Source of the DNA: Zhouia spongiae
Lineage (GTDB): Bacteria; Bacteroidota; Bacteroidia; Flavobacteriales; Flavobacteriaceae
NCBI RefSeq assembly: GCF_022760175.1
Contig: NZ_CP094326.1
Location: 186,001-250,000, forward strand
Length of the DNA stretch: 64,000 nucleotides
Direction: 5' to 3'
In this document: one piece after another, positions 1 through 7,863 of the stretch
How the letters are laid out: every line of letters begins with the position of its first letter
Numbering within the stretch: the stretch's first letter is position 1
Notes under the pieces: generated by a model
Told to the model about the DNA's origin: nothing
Database searches by the model: none
The model's input: only the letters and a program-made list of their open reading frames with translations
Translations under genes and position numbers: made by a program

Positions 1-1269
1 CAACCCTACTCCAAAACCCTTTACCCCCCTAACGTTGGATGCCCTGAAAAAGGGTTCGAAAATATTTTTGAGTTCATCCGGGGGAATCCCAACCCCTTCA
101 TCTATAATGGTTACAACGACATTCTCGCCTCTGGCCGAAATTTTAATCACGACCCCTTTATTCATAGAGAATTTAGCGGCATTGTCTATAATATTATTAA
201 AAGCTACACTCAACAAGCTTTTATTGCCCTGCACTACCAGGTCGTCAGGATCTGAGGGAAGCTCCGAGAAGTCAAAATTTATTTTACTTTCCGGATGAAT
301 ATTATCAAAGTCCCTTTGTACCCCTATAACAAGTTCATCTATTCTGACAGCTTCAATGATCAACCCTTTATCGTCAAACTCGGTTTGTGCAAGTTTCAAC
401 AAACCATTCACCAGTATATCCAGACGAATAGCCTCCTTCTCAACCTTGATCAGGGAATTCTTATATTCCTCTCCCGACCTGTCGCGGTTAAGGGTGATCT
501 CTATTTCTCCCAGGATGGCCGTCAACGGGTTCTTAAACTCATGGGATGCACTGCTGATAAAATTACTTTGCAGATCGAAGGATGTTTCCAGCCGGTCGAG
601 CATATTGTTAAAGGTAGATGCCAACTGCCCCATTTCATCTTTACTGTCATTTTCCTCTAACCGCATGTGCAGGTTCGTTGCCGTAATCTTATTCACCTTA
701 CGGATCATTTCAGATATGGGATTAATGACTTTGGATGCATAGTACCTGCCAAACAAATAGGTAAGTAAAATACCTATCATGAAGCATATAGCCAGCGTTT
801 TACGCAAATTGGTCAGTTTCGCCTCTCCGTAAATATCCTTGGCGCTCAAGACGATCAAAAAATGTGCGCCCTTGTATTTCCTTAACAGGGCATAATAAAA
901 GACCTCATTGGGGTGATAATGATATTGTGCAAAACCTTTTTCAATAGCCCGCCTATAAAAAGAATCATCCAGATCGAATGTGTTCTTGTCGATTAACCGC
1001 TTGCCAATTACATCGACTTTTAATACCGTTTCTTTTTCTTCCGGCAATATTTGTAAATGTTTAAGTCTGATCTCGTTGTAAATGGTAGCGTTTAGTTCAT
1101 CTTCCTCAAACAAAAACTGCGAAGCTATGGTAGCTCGTTTACTCAATCGCAGATAAAATTCATTATGAGTATATTTTTGCGCAAAGAAGTATATCAGTAT
1201 AAACACACTAATAAGCAACAAGCTGGTAAGCATCGTAAAGTTTCGTGTTATTCTATCGCGAACCTTCAT
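1..1269 (-). CDS. Sensor histidine kinase (C-terminus cut by window edge)
   Basis: Inner-membrane sensor kinase, 423 residues visible, reading off the left end. Order: TM1 about 12-30, extracytoplasmic sensor about 31-158, TM2 about 159-174, HAMP about 175-228, HisKA with the phosphoacceptor H243 in SASHEFKNPLT, and HATPase with an N box (NNIIDNAAKF, about 358-367), G1 (DEGVGI, about 390) and the start of G2 (GFGVGL) at the window edge. The ATG at 1267-1269 lies inside the end of the regulator gene, a 17-base overlap that implies translational coupling. It should phosphorylate that regulator. The sensed signal is unknown. Only the last part of the ATPase domain is missing. Confidence 0.93.
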   Translation of the reverse strand, partial: MKVRDRITRNFTMLTSLLLISVFILIYFFAQKYTHNEFYLRLSKRATIASQFLFEEDELNATIYNEIRLKHLQILPEEKETVLKVDVIGKRLIDKNTFDLDDSFYRRAIEKGFAQYHYHPNEVFYYALLRKYKGAHFLIVLSAKDIYGEAKLTNLRKTLAICFMIGILLTYLFGRYYASKVINPISEMIRKVNKITATNLHMRLEENDSKDEMGQLASTFNNMLDRLETSFDLQSNFISSASHEFKNPLTAILGEIEITLNRDRSGEEYKNSLIKVEKEAIRLDILVNGLLKLAQTEFDDKGLIIEAVRIDELVIGVQRDFDNIHPESKINFDFSELPSDPDDLVVQGNKSLLSVAFNNIIDNAAKFSMNKGVVIKISARGENVVVTIIDEGVGIPPDELKNIFEPFFRASNVRGVKGFGVGL

Positions 1270-1951
1270 AATCTTCTTTCATTATATACCCCATACCAAT
1301 AACGGTATGTATCAGTTTAGACCTAAAGCCTTTTTCTATTTTATTACGCAAATAATTTACGTACACGTCCACCACATTGGTTCCCATATTAAAACCTATA
1401 TCCCAAACACTTTCCAGTATATCGATACGTGACAGCACCCGCCCTTTATTTGTCATAAAATATTCAAGCAAGCGATATTCGGTGGAGGTAAGTTTTATCT
1501 CCCTGTCTTCCCGTTTAACCGTTTTGGCATCCAGATCTAGCTCAAGGTCCGAAATAGTAAGTACCTGATCTGTTTCGGCCGAAAGATTTTTTCTTCTCGA
1601 TAAAGCCCTCAACCTCGCCAGCAATTCTTTAAACTTAAATGGCTTTACCAGATAATCATCAGCTCCGGCATCTAAACCGGTAACAATATTTTCGGTTGTT
1701 CCCAACGCCGTTAACATTACAACCGGAACTTCGACAAAACCCATTTTGCGGATTTCTTTAACCACCTCCAGGCCATTAACTCCAGGCAGGATAATATCGA
1801 GTACCGCCGCATCTATTTTCTTTTGTTTTAACAACGCCAAACCCGTAGTACCGTCATATGCCAGAAAAACGTTATAGCCTTCTTCCTCCAATCCTTTTTT
1901 TATAAAGGCAGCCACGTTTTGTTCGTCTTCAACTACTAAAATGTTTTTCAT
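1253..1951 (-). CDS. OmpR/PhoB-family response regulator
   Basis: 232-residue DNA-binding response regulator. The receiver domain (1-120) has the acidic pocket E8/D9, phosphoacceptor D52, T81 and K103. The C-terminal winged helix (about 130-228) includes the typical LTSTEYRLLEYF and GYIMKE segments. It is the first gene of a two-gene operon with the overlapping histidine kinase. A candidate -7 element (TATTTTTG, read on the minus strand at 2006-2013) lies about 55 bases upstream of the ATG, with no clear -33 element. The combination with a two-TM HAMP kinase resembles metal- or envelope-stress systems such as CusRS, but no target gene next to it decides this. Confidence 0.95.
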   Translation of the reverse strand: MKNILVVEDEQNVAAFIKKGLEEEGYNVFLAYDGTTGLALLKQKKIDAAVLDIILPGVNGLEVVKEIRKMGFVEVPVVMLTALGTTENIVTGLDAGADDYLVKPFKFKELLARLRALSRRKNLSAETDQVLTISDLELDLDAKTVKREDREIKLTSTEYRLLEYFMTNKGRVLSRIDILESVWDIGFNMGTNVVDVYVNYLRNKIEKGFRSKLIHTVIGMGYIMKEDYEGSR

Positions 1952-2049
1952 ATGCTACACGTCGGTTATTCTCAGGGCAATTTAATATTAAAATGCAGAA
2001 TTAGACAAAAATAGTTTTTATAGCTGTGTACTTTTCTGAAGATTTCTAA

Positions 2050-2057
2050 TATTTTTG
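2050..2057 (+). promoter_or_regulatory. Candidate -7 promoter element
   Basis: TATTTTTG matches the Bacteroidota -7 consensus TAnnTTTG and lies 64 bases before the ATG of the lipoprotein gene at 2122. No TTG is found at the usual distance upstream, so only half of the promoter is supported. Confidence 0.4.
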
Positions 2058-2121
2058 TCGCAAGACACCGAATTAAGAAATATTTAAGAACCTAACAACA
2101 GCTTGTTGAAACTATAAAACA

Positions 2122-2850
2122 ATGAAAAAGATATTCGCACCTGTTTTTGCAGCCATTCTACTGGGGGCATGCGGCAAAGAAAAGACCAACCTGCATATAA
2201 CCGGTAACATAGAAGGCCTGAAAAAAGGAACCCTGTATTTGCAGAAAATAGACAGCAGTACATTTGTAAAGATAGACTCCATGGTTATAGACGGCGATGC
2301 ACATTTTAAATTTAACACCTATATCGAAAGCCCTGAAATGATATATCTATCGCTTGAAAAAGCTGACGGGATTGCGAACAATGATTTGCTGGAGGTCTTC
2401 GCCGAACCGGGAGAAATGACGATCAATACCACCCGTAATTATTTTATTGCCGAAGCAAAAGTTGAAGGATCCGAATCGCATAACAAGTTGATTGAGTACA
2501 AAAAAATGATCTCCAAATTCACCGATCTAAACCTCAATTACTTAAAAGAAAGCCTCAATGCCAGTAAGAAAGGTGACTCCGTTACCTTTGACTCTCTGCA
2601 AGACCTTTCGGAAAAGAATGCCAAAAGAAGATATTTGTACACATTAAATTTTATTCTTAACAATAAAGACTCGTACCTGGCACCATATCTGGCGCTTACT
2701 GAGACATACAACGCCCGTTTAAAATATTTAGACTCTATCAACAACACCCTTACAGAAAGAGTGTCCAATTCTAAGTATGGGAAAGAGTTAGACGATTATA
2801 TTAAAACCATCCGAGAGCAGGAAAAACAAAACGATAGCATACAAGAGTAA
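2122..2850 (+). CDS. DUF4369 domain lipoprotein
   Basis: 242-residue predicted lipoprotein: basic start, hydrophobic core and lipobox LGAC with the lipidated C17. The segment after it (about 24-110: IxGNIEGLKKGTLYLQKI...) is a DUF4369 domain, usually found in front of a thioredoxin domain in Bacteroidota. Here no thioredoxin domain follows. The rest is charged and helical (about 115-242). Stand-alone DUF4369 lipoproteins are common in Flavobacteriia, so this need not be a truncation. It is transcribed away from the two-component operon. Copy A of the interspersed repeat begins about 45 bases after the stop. Function unknown. Confidence 0.85.
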   Translation: MKKIFAPVFAAILLGACGKEKTNLHITGNIEGLKKGTLYLQKIDSSTFVKIDSMVIDGDAHFKFNTYIESPEMIYLSLEKADGIANNDLLEVFAEPGEMTINTTRNYFIAEAKVEGSESHNKLIEYKKMISKFTDLNLNYLKESLNASKKGDSVTFDSLQDLSEKNAKRRYLYTLNFILNNKDSYLAPYLALTETYNARLKYLDSINNTLTERVSNSKYGKELDDYIKTIREQEKQNDSIQE

Positions 2851-2893
2851 AGACCTCAGAGTAAGCTCGCAAGGCATTAAAATGGGGAAATCG

Positions 2894-3023
2894 CAAAACG
2901 TTCCGACGCAAATCCAATAAAATTCCTGTAGGAACATTTTACAAGGGCAAGTCCAATGAAATTCCTGTAGGAACATTTCACAAGGATAAACGTCGGAGCA
3001 TTTAAATCTCGATGATCGAGTAA
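2894..3023 (+). repeat. Interspersed repeat, copy A
   Basis: One of four copies in this window. It starts near AACGTTCCGACG and ends with CGTCGG, a run of A/T and the perfect hairpin CTCGATGATCGAG followed by TAAA. Inside are two tandem units of about 38 bases, each containing the near palindrome TTCCTGTAGGAA. The 5' CGACG and 3' CGTCG can pair, closing the interior. It lies in the 450-bp gap between two lipoprotein genes. Nothing else was recognised in 3024-3300 apart from the upstream region of the next gene. Confidence 0.85.
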
Positions 3024-3300
3024 ATTTATTCAATACAAAGAAATTGGAAAAAGAAAAAACAGCAGTTTATAAACAGGTGACTCTCTTCCGCACACCGGAT
3101 TATACTGCGAAGCTACACATTCAATACGCTCTAAATTAATTTCTATTACATAGAAAATCTCCTGCTTATTTTTATAAATACATAAAAGGTTCGTATTATC
3201 CGCTTTTATGTATCGTTATAAATATCACAAGCATAAACATAAAAAGAACAAATCTTCCAAGCGCGAATATACTTTCTTTGCCCCATAAAAACATGTAATA

Positions 3301-3777
3301 ATGAAACACTTAAAAAAATTAACAACAGTCTTTTTCATGACATTAACCGGTGCGGTCCTTCTTAGTTGTAGCAATGATGATGACAGTACCACAGAAAAAT
3401 TAACTCCAAGTGAAAAATTAGCAAGTACCGCCTGGGAAACTACCGGGGCTGTAAACAATGAGGGAGAAAATATAGCACTGACAGATCCCAATGTTGCTAA
3501 CTTTGTAGGTTTTGCGTATTTCAAAACCGATGGTACCTTTACAATGTTTAATCTTGACGATTCACCAAAACTACAAGGCGATTGGTCTGTTTCTGCAGAC
3601 GGTTCCACCCGTACCATTATAGCAAAAAATGATGCCGGGGAAGAATTATTTACTCGTGTAGTTGATATAACAGTATTAACCATGGAAGAGTTTACATATA
3701 GAATTTTTCCTGATAGTGAGGATGAAGGTATCTATTTCGATATTATACATACACCTACCAATCATGTTGAACCATGA
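3301..3777 (+). CDS. DUF4822-like surface lipoprotein
   Basis: 158-residue lipoprotein with a hydrophobic signal and lipobox LLSC (C23), followed at once by SNDDD. Such an acidic patch just after the lipidated cysteine is the Bacteroidota lipoprotein export signal for the outer cell surface. The body (about 36-155: AxTAWETTGAV..., FKTDGTFTMFN, QGDWSVSADGSTRTI) reads as a single lipocalin-like domain matching what I recall of DUF4822. Molecular function unknown. The gene stands alone, has its own terminator, and is flanked on both sides by same-orientation copies (A and B) of the interspersed repeat. Confidence 0.8.
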   Translation: MKHLKKLTTVFFMTLTGAVLLSCSNDDDSTTEKLTPSEKLASTAWETTGAVNNEGENIALTDPNVANFVGFAYFKTDGTFTMFNLDDSPKLQGDWSVSADGSTRTIIAKNDAGEELFTRVVDITVLTMEEFTYRIFPDSEDEGIYFDIIHTPTNHVEP

Positions 3778-3811
3778 TGACTTCAGGTAAATAACCTATG
3801 GTTTTAAATTT

Positions 3812-3858
3812 AATATGGATTAAGCAGGATTCTTTCTGTTTAATCCATATTTTTTTTA
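3812..3858 (+). terminator. Intrinsic terminator after the DUF4822-like gene
   Basis: Twelve-base perfect inverted repeat, AATATGGATTAA (3812-3823) with TTAATCCATATT (3840-3851), extended inside by CAG/CTG and followed by a T run. It lies 35 bases after the stop codon at 3777. Confidence 0.85.
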
Positions 3859-4011
3859 TAAATTCCACAAGCATACCTCTCTCAGAGAAATCTTATGAGG
3901 CATTTATATAAAACATATTGGTTTCTAGGTAATCTCAAAGCCTCTAAACCCGGCTAGCTTTTTAAAGAGTAAACAACCTCGGACAAGCCCACGAGAGAGC
4001 CAAGCGTAAAG

Positions 4012-4032
4012 AAAAGGTCTGGTAGACCTTTT
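4012..4032. other. Short hairpin in intergenic region
   Basis: AAAAGGTCT and AGACCTTTT form a 9-bp perfect stem with a 3-base loop, followed by a 10-base palindrome GCCAGCTGGC (4043-4052) just before repeat copy B. It resembles a bidirectional terminator, but the nearest upstream gene already has one at 3812. The rest of 3859-4058 shows nothing recognisable. Confidence 0.45.
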
Positions 4033-4058
4033 TAGCTATGGAGCCAGCTGGCACATGG

Positions 4059-4190
4059 CAAAACATTTCGACGCAAGCCCTGTGAAACTCCATTAGGAAC
4101 ATTCCACAAGGGCAAGTCCAATGAAACTCCATTAGGAACATTCCACAAGGATAAACGTCGGAGCATTTAAATCTCGATGATCGAGTAAAA
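4059..4190 (+). repeat. Interspersed repeat, copy B
   Basis: Same family and orientation as copy A: start GCAAAACATTTCGACG, two tandem units of about 38 bases (here with ACTCCATTAGGAA instead of the palindromic core), CGTCGG, then the invariant 3' part with the hairpin CTCGATGATCGAG. It ends two bases before a TATGTTTG promoter-like element (4192-4199) of the AraC gene. Confidence 0.85.
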
Positions 4191-4240
4191 ATATGTTTGT
4201 TTTGTATTAAACACTACCCGCAACATTTAATTTCCGGCTT

Positions 4241-5098
4241 ATGCAAAATCATAAAGAAGGTTCGATACCTATCATAAATATCGAGGCGTTTCGAAAAGGA
4301 CAGTCAGCCGGAAGGGATGAAATTTTATTTAATGAACTGTACGGTGAAAGACATATAGAAAAACCTCATAAGCATGATTTCTTTATCATCATACTTTTTG
4401 AACAGGGTCAGGGCTTTCACAATATTGATTCTATAGATTATCCCATCGGCAACCACGAAGTACATGTATTATTTCCCGGACAGATGCATAAATGGTCGAT
4501 CAGAGCCGGAACAGTAGGCTATCAGCTCATGATAGAAAAATCCTTTTTCGAACACTTTGCACCTTACTTCAGGTTTTCATTTACCAACTATCAAAATCAT
4601 CCGGTAATACAACTAACCGATAACGCCTTTCAATTGCTGCTTTATGAGTTTCACGCAATTAAAAACGAACTGAAAAAGGAAAACTCCCTTGCACAACTCA
4701 TTAGTGCCCGTGCAGCAGTCATTGCTACAATAGTAAGCAGGGAGGCCGAAAACATCTTTACTGAATTCAAAGTTTACCAATCCAATCCCCGGCTTGCAAA
4801 GTTCAATATGCTGATTGATGAATTCTTCAAGGAACAAAAATATGTTAGCTTTTATGCCGAAAAACTACATATTTCTGCCAATTACCTAAATATTTTATGC
4901 AAAAAACACTTAAAAGTGTCTGCTACACACCTGATACAGATACGCTTGTGTACTGAAGCCAAAAGACTACTCCATAGCACCACACTCTCCGTTAAAGAAA
5001 TTTCCTTTCAACTTGGATTTGTAGACCATGCCTATTTTTCCAATTTTTTTAAAAGCAAAACCGGAATGTCGCCTACCTCATTTCGAAAAAAAAGATAA
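4241..5098 (+). CDS. AraC-family transcriptional regulator
   Basis: 285-residue regulator. The N-terminal half (about 20-150) is an AraC-type cupin sensor domain (HKHDFFIIILFEQGQG, then HVLFPGQMHKW). The C-terminal 100 residues carry two helix-turn-helix motifs, the second in the signature form VKEISFQLGFVDHAYFSNFFKSKTGMSPTSFRKKR. A -7-like element TATGTTTG (4192-4199) lies 42 bases before the start, directly behind repeat copy B. The adjacent amidohydrolase-ankyrin pair is the natural target, by position only. The inducer is unknown. Confidence 0.93.
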   Translation: MQNHKEGSIPIINIEAFRKGQSAGRDEILFNELYGERHIEKPHKHDFFIIILFEQGQGFHNIDSIDYPIGNHEVHVLFPGQMHKWSIRAGTVGYQLMIEKSFFEHFAPYFRFSFTNYQNHPVIQLTDNAFQLLLYEFHAIKNELKKENSLAQLISARAAVIATIVSREAENIFTEFKVYQSNPRLAKFNMLIDEFFKEQKYVSFYAEKLHISANYLNILCKKHLKVSATHLIQIRLCTEAKRLLHSTTLSVKEISFQLGFVDHAYFSNFFKSKTGMSPTSFRKKR

Positions 5099-5150
5099 AT
5101 TTTACAAGTATTGACAGGAATCTTTCATCAGTTCGGAGTGAATGTCTATG

Positions 5151-5158
5151 TATTTTTG
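5151..5158 (+). promoter_or_regulatory. Candidate -7 promoter element of the amidohydrolase operon
   Basis: TATTTTTG fits TAnnTTTG and stands 62 bases before the ATG at 5220. The expected -33 TTG is absent, which fits a promoter needing an activator such as the AraC protein encoded just upstream. Confidence 0.4.
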
Positions 5159-5219
5159 TACCAGGTAGTTTTCGATTCAAGACTGCCTTAGGGAAAAACA
5201 AATCAACCTAATAACAAAT

Positions 5220-6557
5220 ATGAAAGAGTACAATATAACACGGAAAGAATTCATCAGGAGTTCAGCATTGAGTTTTGCAGGATTAACCCTTACACCAACA
5301 CTAATGAATGCACAATCGGACAGTAGGAACCAAACGGCAAATAGCATAAAAACAAAAAAGCGTTATACCTTAAAAAATGTACGTTTAGAAACAGGTTTTG
5401 AGTATGAAGATGGTGAAGTGATTGCGACAAGAACCAGACTTTTTACCGTAGAAATAGAAGACGGTAAAATTAAAAAGATCAGTCCAAACAATAATGACAC
5501 GAATGCTATAGATGCCAAAGGAATGCTTATGCTCCCCTCTTTTAAGGACATGCATATCCATCTTGACAAAACTTTCTATGGAGATAAATGGCAAGCTGTA
5601 AAAAGAAGAAGAGGCGGTGTAAAAGGTATGATCGCATTAGAACAGCAGATGTTGCCTGAAATGCTAAAAAGCTCTACTTACAAGGCTGAAAAAATGATAG
5701 AACTGTTGCAATCTCAAGGTTCATCATTTGCCCGTAGTCATGTAAATATTGAGCCAACATCAAAACTGAAATCTCTCGAAAACTTACAAAAGGCTTTAGA
5801 GCATAAAAAGGACGTTTTCGGAGCTGAGTTGGTAGCTTTCCCACAACATGGCGTATTTTATACCGATTCTGTTTCTTATATGAAAGAAGCGGCCAAAACC
5901 AATATTGATTTCATAGGTGGTCTGGATCCATACAGTATTGACGGAGCCATCGAAAAGACAATGGATTTTACGGTACAACTGGCCCTGGACAACCAAAAAG
6001 GAATAGATATCCACTTACACGAAACCGGTGAATCTGGATTAAAAACTGTTGAATATCTGATCGATAAGGTTCAAGAGAATCCGGAACTGAAAGGAAAAAC
6101 CTACTTGAGCCACTGCTTTGTCCTGGGAAGATTGGATAAAGCTAAACAGGAAGAGATTTCTGAAAAACTAGCTAACGCACAAATAGGTATTATTTCTACC
6201 ATTCCTTTTGGTGGTTTGATTATGCCCATCCCTACCTTAACTAAACACGGGGTAAAGGTCATGACCGGAAATGACAGTATTGTAGATCATTGGAATACTT
6301 TTGGTACCGGTAGCGTTTTGTACAAAACTAATCTCGCAGCACAATTATACGGGCAGGTTACCGAATTCGGACTATCCAGAATGTTAAAACTGGCTACAGC
6401 CGGACCGACACCCTTAGACGACAAAGGCGTACAACAATGGCCCAAAGCAGGTGATGCCGCTGATGTGGTACTGGTAGAGGCCGGTTGCTCGGCTGAAGTG
6501 GTTTCACGGATGTCACCTGTCCGATCATTAATCTATAAGGGGAATATTGTTTTTTAA
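5220..6557 (+). CDS. Exported cytosine-deaminase-like amidohydrolase
   Basis: 445-residue metal-dependent hydrolase of the amidohydrolase superfamily, cytosine deaminase/AtzC branch. Metal and catalytic positions can be read: H112 and H114 in HIHLDKTF, H265/H267/E268 in IHLHETGE, H298 in SHCFVLG and D352 in TGNDSIVDHW. The N-terminus (TRKEFIRSSALSFAGLTLTP...NAQ) resembles a Tat signal with R-K in place of R-R, so export of the folded metalloenzyme is likely but not certain. Expected reaction: hydrolytic deamination or ring/amide hydrolysis of a heterocycle. The substrate cannot be read from sequence. It forms an operon with the ankyrin gene (20-base gap) next to an AraC regulator. Confidence 0.87.
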   Translation: MKEYNITRKEFIRSSALSFAGLTLTPTLMNAQSDSRNQTANSIKTKKRYTLKNVRLETGFEYEDGEVIATRTRLFTVEIEDGKIKKISPNNNDTNAIDAKGMLMLPSFKDMHIHLDKTFYGDKWQAVKRRRGGVKGMIALEQQMLPEMLKSSTYKAEKMIELLQSQGSSFARSHVNIEPTSKLKSLENLQKALEHKKDVFGAELVAFPQHGVFYTDSVSYMKEAAKTNIDFIGGLDPYSIDGAIEKTMDFTVQLALDNQKGIDIHLHETGESGLKTVEYLIDKVQENPELKGKTYLSHCFVLGRLDKAKQEEISEKLANAQIGIISTIPFGGLIMPIPTLTKHGVKVMTGNDSIVDHWNTFGTGSVLYKTNLAAQLYGQVTEFGLSRMLKLATAGPTPLDDKGVQQWPKAGDAADVVLVEAGCSAEVVSRMSPVRSLIYKGNIVF

Positions 6558-6577
6558 TTTTTTTAATAAGAAAATGT

Positions 6578-7246
6578 ATGAAGACTATCTTGTTCTTACT
6601 GATATTCACTGCTACAACTTTTTCGTATCATTCAACTACAAAAGAAAATGAAATGAGCATACAACAAGAAAAGAATATTATCAATCTGGTGATCAAAAAC
6701 GACGTGCAAAGTGTAAAAAAAATGTTGGAAAATGGCGCTGAAGTAAATACTGAAGATAATAATAAACGTTCTTTGTTATTGATAGCAACCAATAAAGGAT
6801 ATTATGCAATGGCCAGGCTACTTGTAAAACACGGCGCAGATGTTAATCAGCAGGCTGTCAATTTGGACAGCCCTTTTCTCTATGCCGGTGCCAGCGGACA
6901 AACCGAACTGGTTCGGTTATTTTTGGAGAATGGAGCAAAATTCGATGTCTTTAACCGCTATTACGGTTCGGCTTTGATACCTGCCTGTGAACGCGGTCAT
7001 GTGGAAACAGTCCGTTTATTGGCAAATACCAAAAACTACCCAATAGATCACATAAACCGTTTGGGCTGGACAGCATTGATGGAAGCCGTAATTTTGGGAG
7101 ACGGCAGTAAAAAATATCAACAAATCGTCCAAATATTGAAAGAAGCCGGAGCGAAACCGGATATTCCCGACCATGATGGCGTTACCCCTCTCCAACATGC
7201 CCAAAAAAGGGGCTTTAAAGAAATTGTGGATTTACTAAAACCATAG
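6578..7246 (+). CDS. Secreted ankyrin-repeat protein
   Basis: 222 residues: a hydrophobic signal (about 1-17), a short linker, then ankyrin repeats from about residue 30 to the end (for example VQSVKKMLENGAEVNTEDNNKRSLLLIATNKGYYAMARLLVKHGADVN, split here by function rather than quoted in full). The final repeat, DGVTPLQHAQKRGFKEIVDLL, closes the fold. The N-terminal signal suggests a periplasmic location. The gene follows the amidohydrolase by 20 bases, so the two are probably cotranscribed. Such small exported ankyrin proteins often sit beside a periplasmic enzyme, as AnkB does with catalase, which would suggest a partner or protective role. That is inference. Confidence 0.85.
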   Translation: MKTILFLLIFTATTFSYHSTTKENEMSIQQEKNIINLVIKNDVQSVKKMLENGAEVNTEDNNKRSLLLIATNKGYYAMARLLVKHGADVNQQAVNLDSPFLYAGASGQTELVRLFLENGAKFDVFNRYYGSALIPACERGHVETVRLLANTKNYPIDHINRLGWTALMEAVILGDGSKKYQQIVQILKEAGAKPDIPDHDGVTPLQHAQKRGFKEIVDLLKP

Positions 7247-7322
7247 GCTTATACGAAAACCGGAAACGGAGTCGATTAGTCTACCAGCTTAGAGCAGGAT
7301 CGCCTGGCTTTAAAAAGAAAAA

Positions 7323-7356
7323 GGATTAATGATCCGGATTAATCCCGATTGTCGGG
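7323..7356. other. Two adjoining small hairpins
   Basis: GGATTAAT (7323-7330) pairs with ATTAATCC (7338-7345), and CCCGA-TTG-TCGGG follows at 7344-7356. They sit between the ankyrin gene and the terminator at 7373, with no gene nearby in 7247-7420. Role unknown. They may be remnants of a palindromic repeat. Confidence 0.35.
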
Positions 7357-7372
7357 TAATTGGTTTGAAAAC

Positions 7373-7405
7373 AAAAAAGCTTCCCTGTTTTGGAGAAGCT
7401 TTTTT
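7373..7405. terminator. Bidirectional terminator
   Basis: AAAAAAGCTTC (7373-7383) pairs perfectly with GAAGCTTTTTT (7395-7405). It can stop the amidohydrolase-ankyrin transcript on the plus strand and the tRNA-Thr transcript on the minus strand. Confidence 0.85.
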
Positions 7406-7420
7406 AGTATTTAATGCTTG

Positions 7421-7494
7421 AGCCGATAGAGGGACTCGAACCCACGACCTGCTGATTACAAATCAGCTGCTCTAGCCAGCTGAGCTACATCGGC
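7421..7494 (-). tRNA. tRNA-Thr (anticodon TGT)
   Basis: 74-nt cloverleaf on the minus strand with acceptor GCCGATG/TATCGGC, T loop TTCGAGT and anticodon stem GCTGA/TCAGC around loop TTTGTAA, giving anticodon TGT. The CCA end is not encoded. It is nearly identical to the second tRNA-Thr(TGT) at 33819, differing only at the last acceptor pair (G-U here, G-C there). Confidence 0.96.
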
Positions 7495-7504
7495 ATTGCG
7501 GCTG

Positions 7505-7534
7505 CAAATATAAACCTGAATTCCATATTTGCAA
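7505..7534 (-). promoter_or_regulatory. Promoter of tRNA-Thr
   Basis: On the minus strand TTG, 19 bases, TATATTTG: a full Bacteroidota-type promoter whose -7 element ends 10 bases before the tRNA 5' end, as expected for a short-leader tRNA transcript. Confidence 0.7.
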
Positions 7535-7552
7535 ACGCTTTTTATATTTTTT

Positions 7553-7822
7553 TTAGCTCAGTTTATTGATTTTCTCAACCAGTGTATTGGCCTTTTCTTC
7601 CAACTCCTTGTTAACCTGCTTTAAATGAGCTTTTCTATTTTCTACCGACTTGTCATTCACCTTGGCAATTAACGCATCGAATCCTTCTATTGCTTCGTTA
7701 ATTATTTCATCCCCGGCTTCAGAGTTTGACTTATTAGCTGCTATTTCCCATATGTAAACAGCTTCAATAATATCTCCGAATACAAAATTGATATCCTTCT
7801 TTAAATTTTTAATACTCGCCAT
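7553..7822 (-). CDS. Conserved small helical protein, unknown function
   Basis: 89 residues, no signal peptide or membrane segment, almost entirely helical (KKDINFVFGDIIEAVYIWE..., then ...LKQVNKELEEKANTLVEKINKL, coiled-coil like). I recognise it as a type of small cytosolic protein commonly annotated as hypothetical in Flavobacteriaceae, but cannot name a domain. It lies just upstream of tRNA-Thr and 41 bases downstream of manA on the same strand, so it may share the manA transcript. Confidence 0.75.
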   Translation of the reverse strand: MASIKNLKKDINFVFGDIIEAVYIWEIAANKSNSEAGDEIINEAIEGFDALIAKVNDKSVENRKAHLKQVNKELEEKANTLVEKINKLS

Positions 7823-7863
7823 AACTACTTAATTTTATATTGGTTGCAAAAATACGCTAATTT

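Noticed and set aside
35-742. Overlapping plus-strand open frames at the left edge
   Set aside because: They are antisense to the histidine kinase, whose catalytic motifs read through on the minus strand.
2788-3033. Open frame on the minus strand with a doubled MFLQEF peptide
   Set aside because: It arises from the tandem units of repeat copy A and has no counterpart in copy B or elsewhere; not a gene.
3225-3683. Minus-strand open frame of 152 codons opposite the DUF4822-like gene
   Set aside because: Shadow of the lipoprotein gene, which has a clear signal, lipobox and terminator.
2894-4190. Possible CRISPR-like tandem repeats
   Set aside because: Only two units per copy, without spacers of constant size, and no cas genes in the window.
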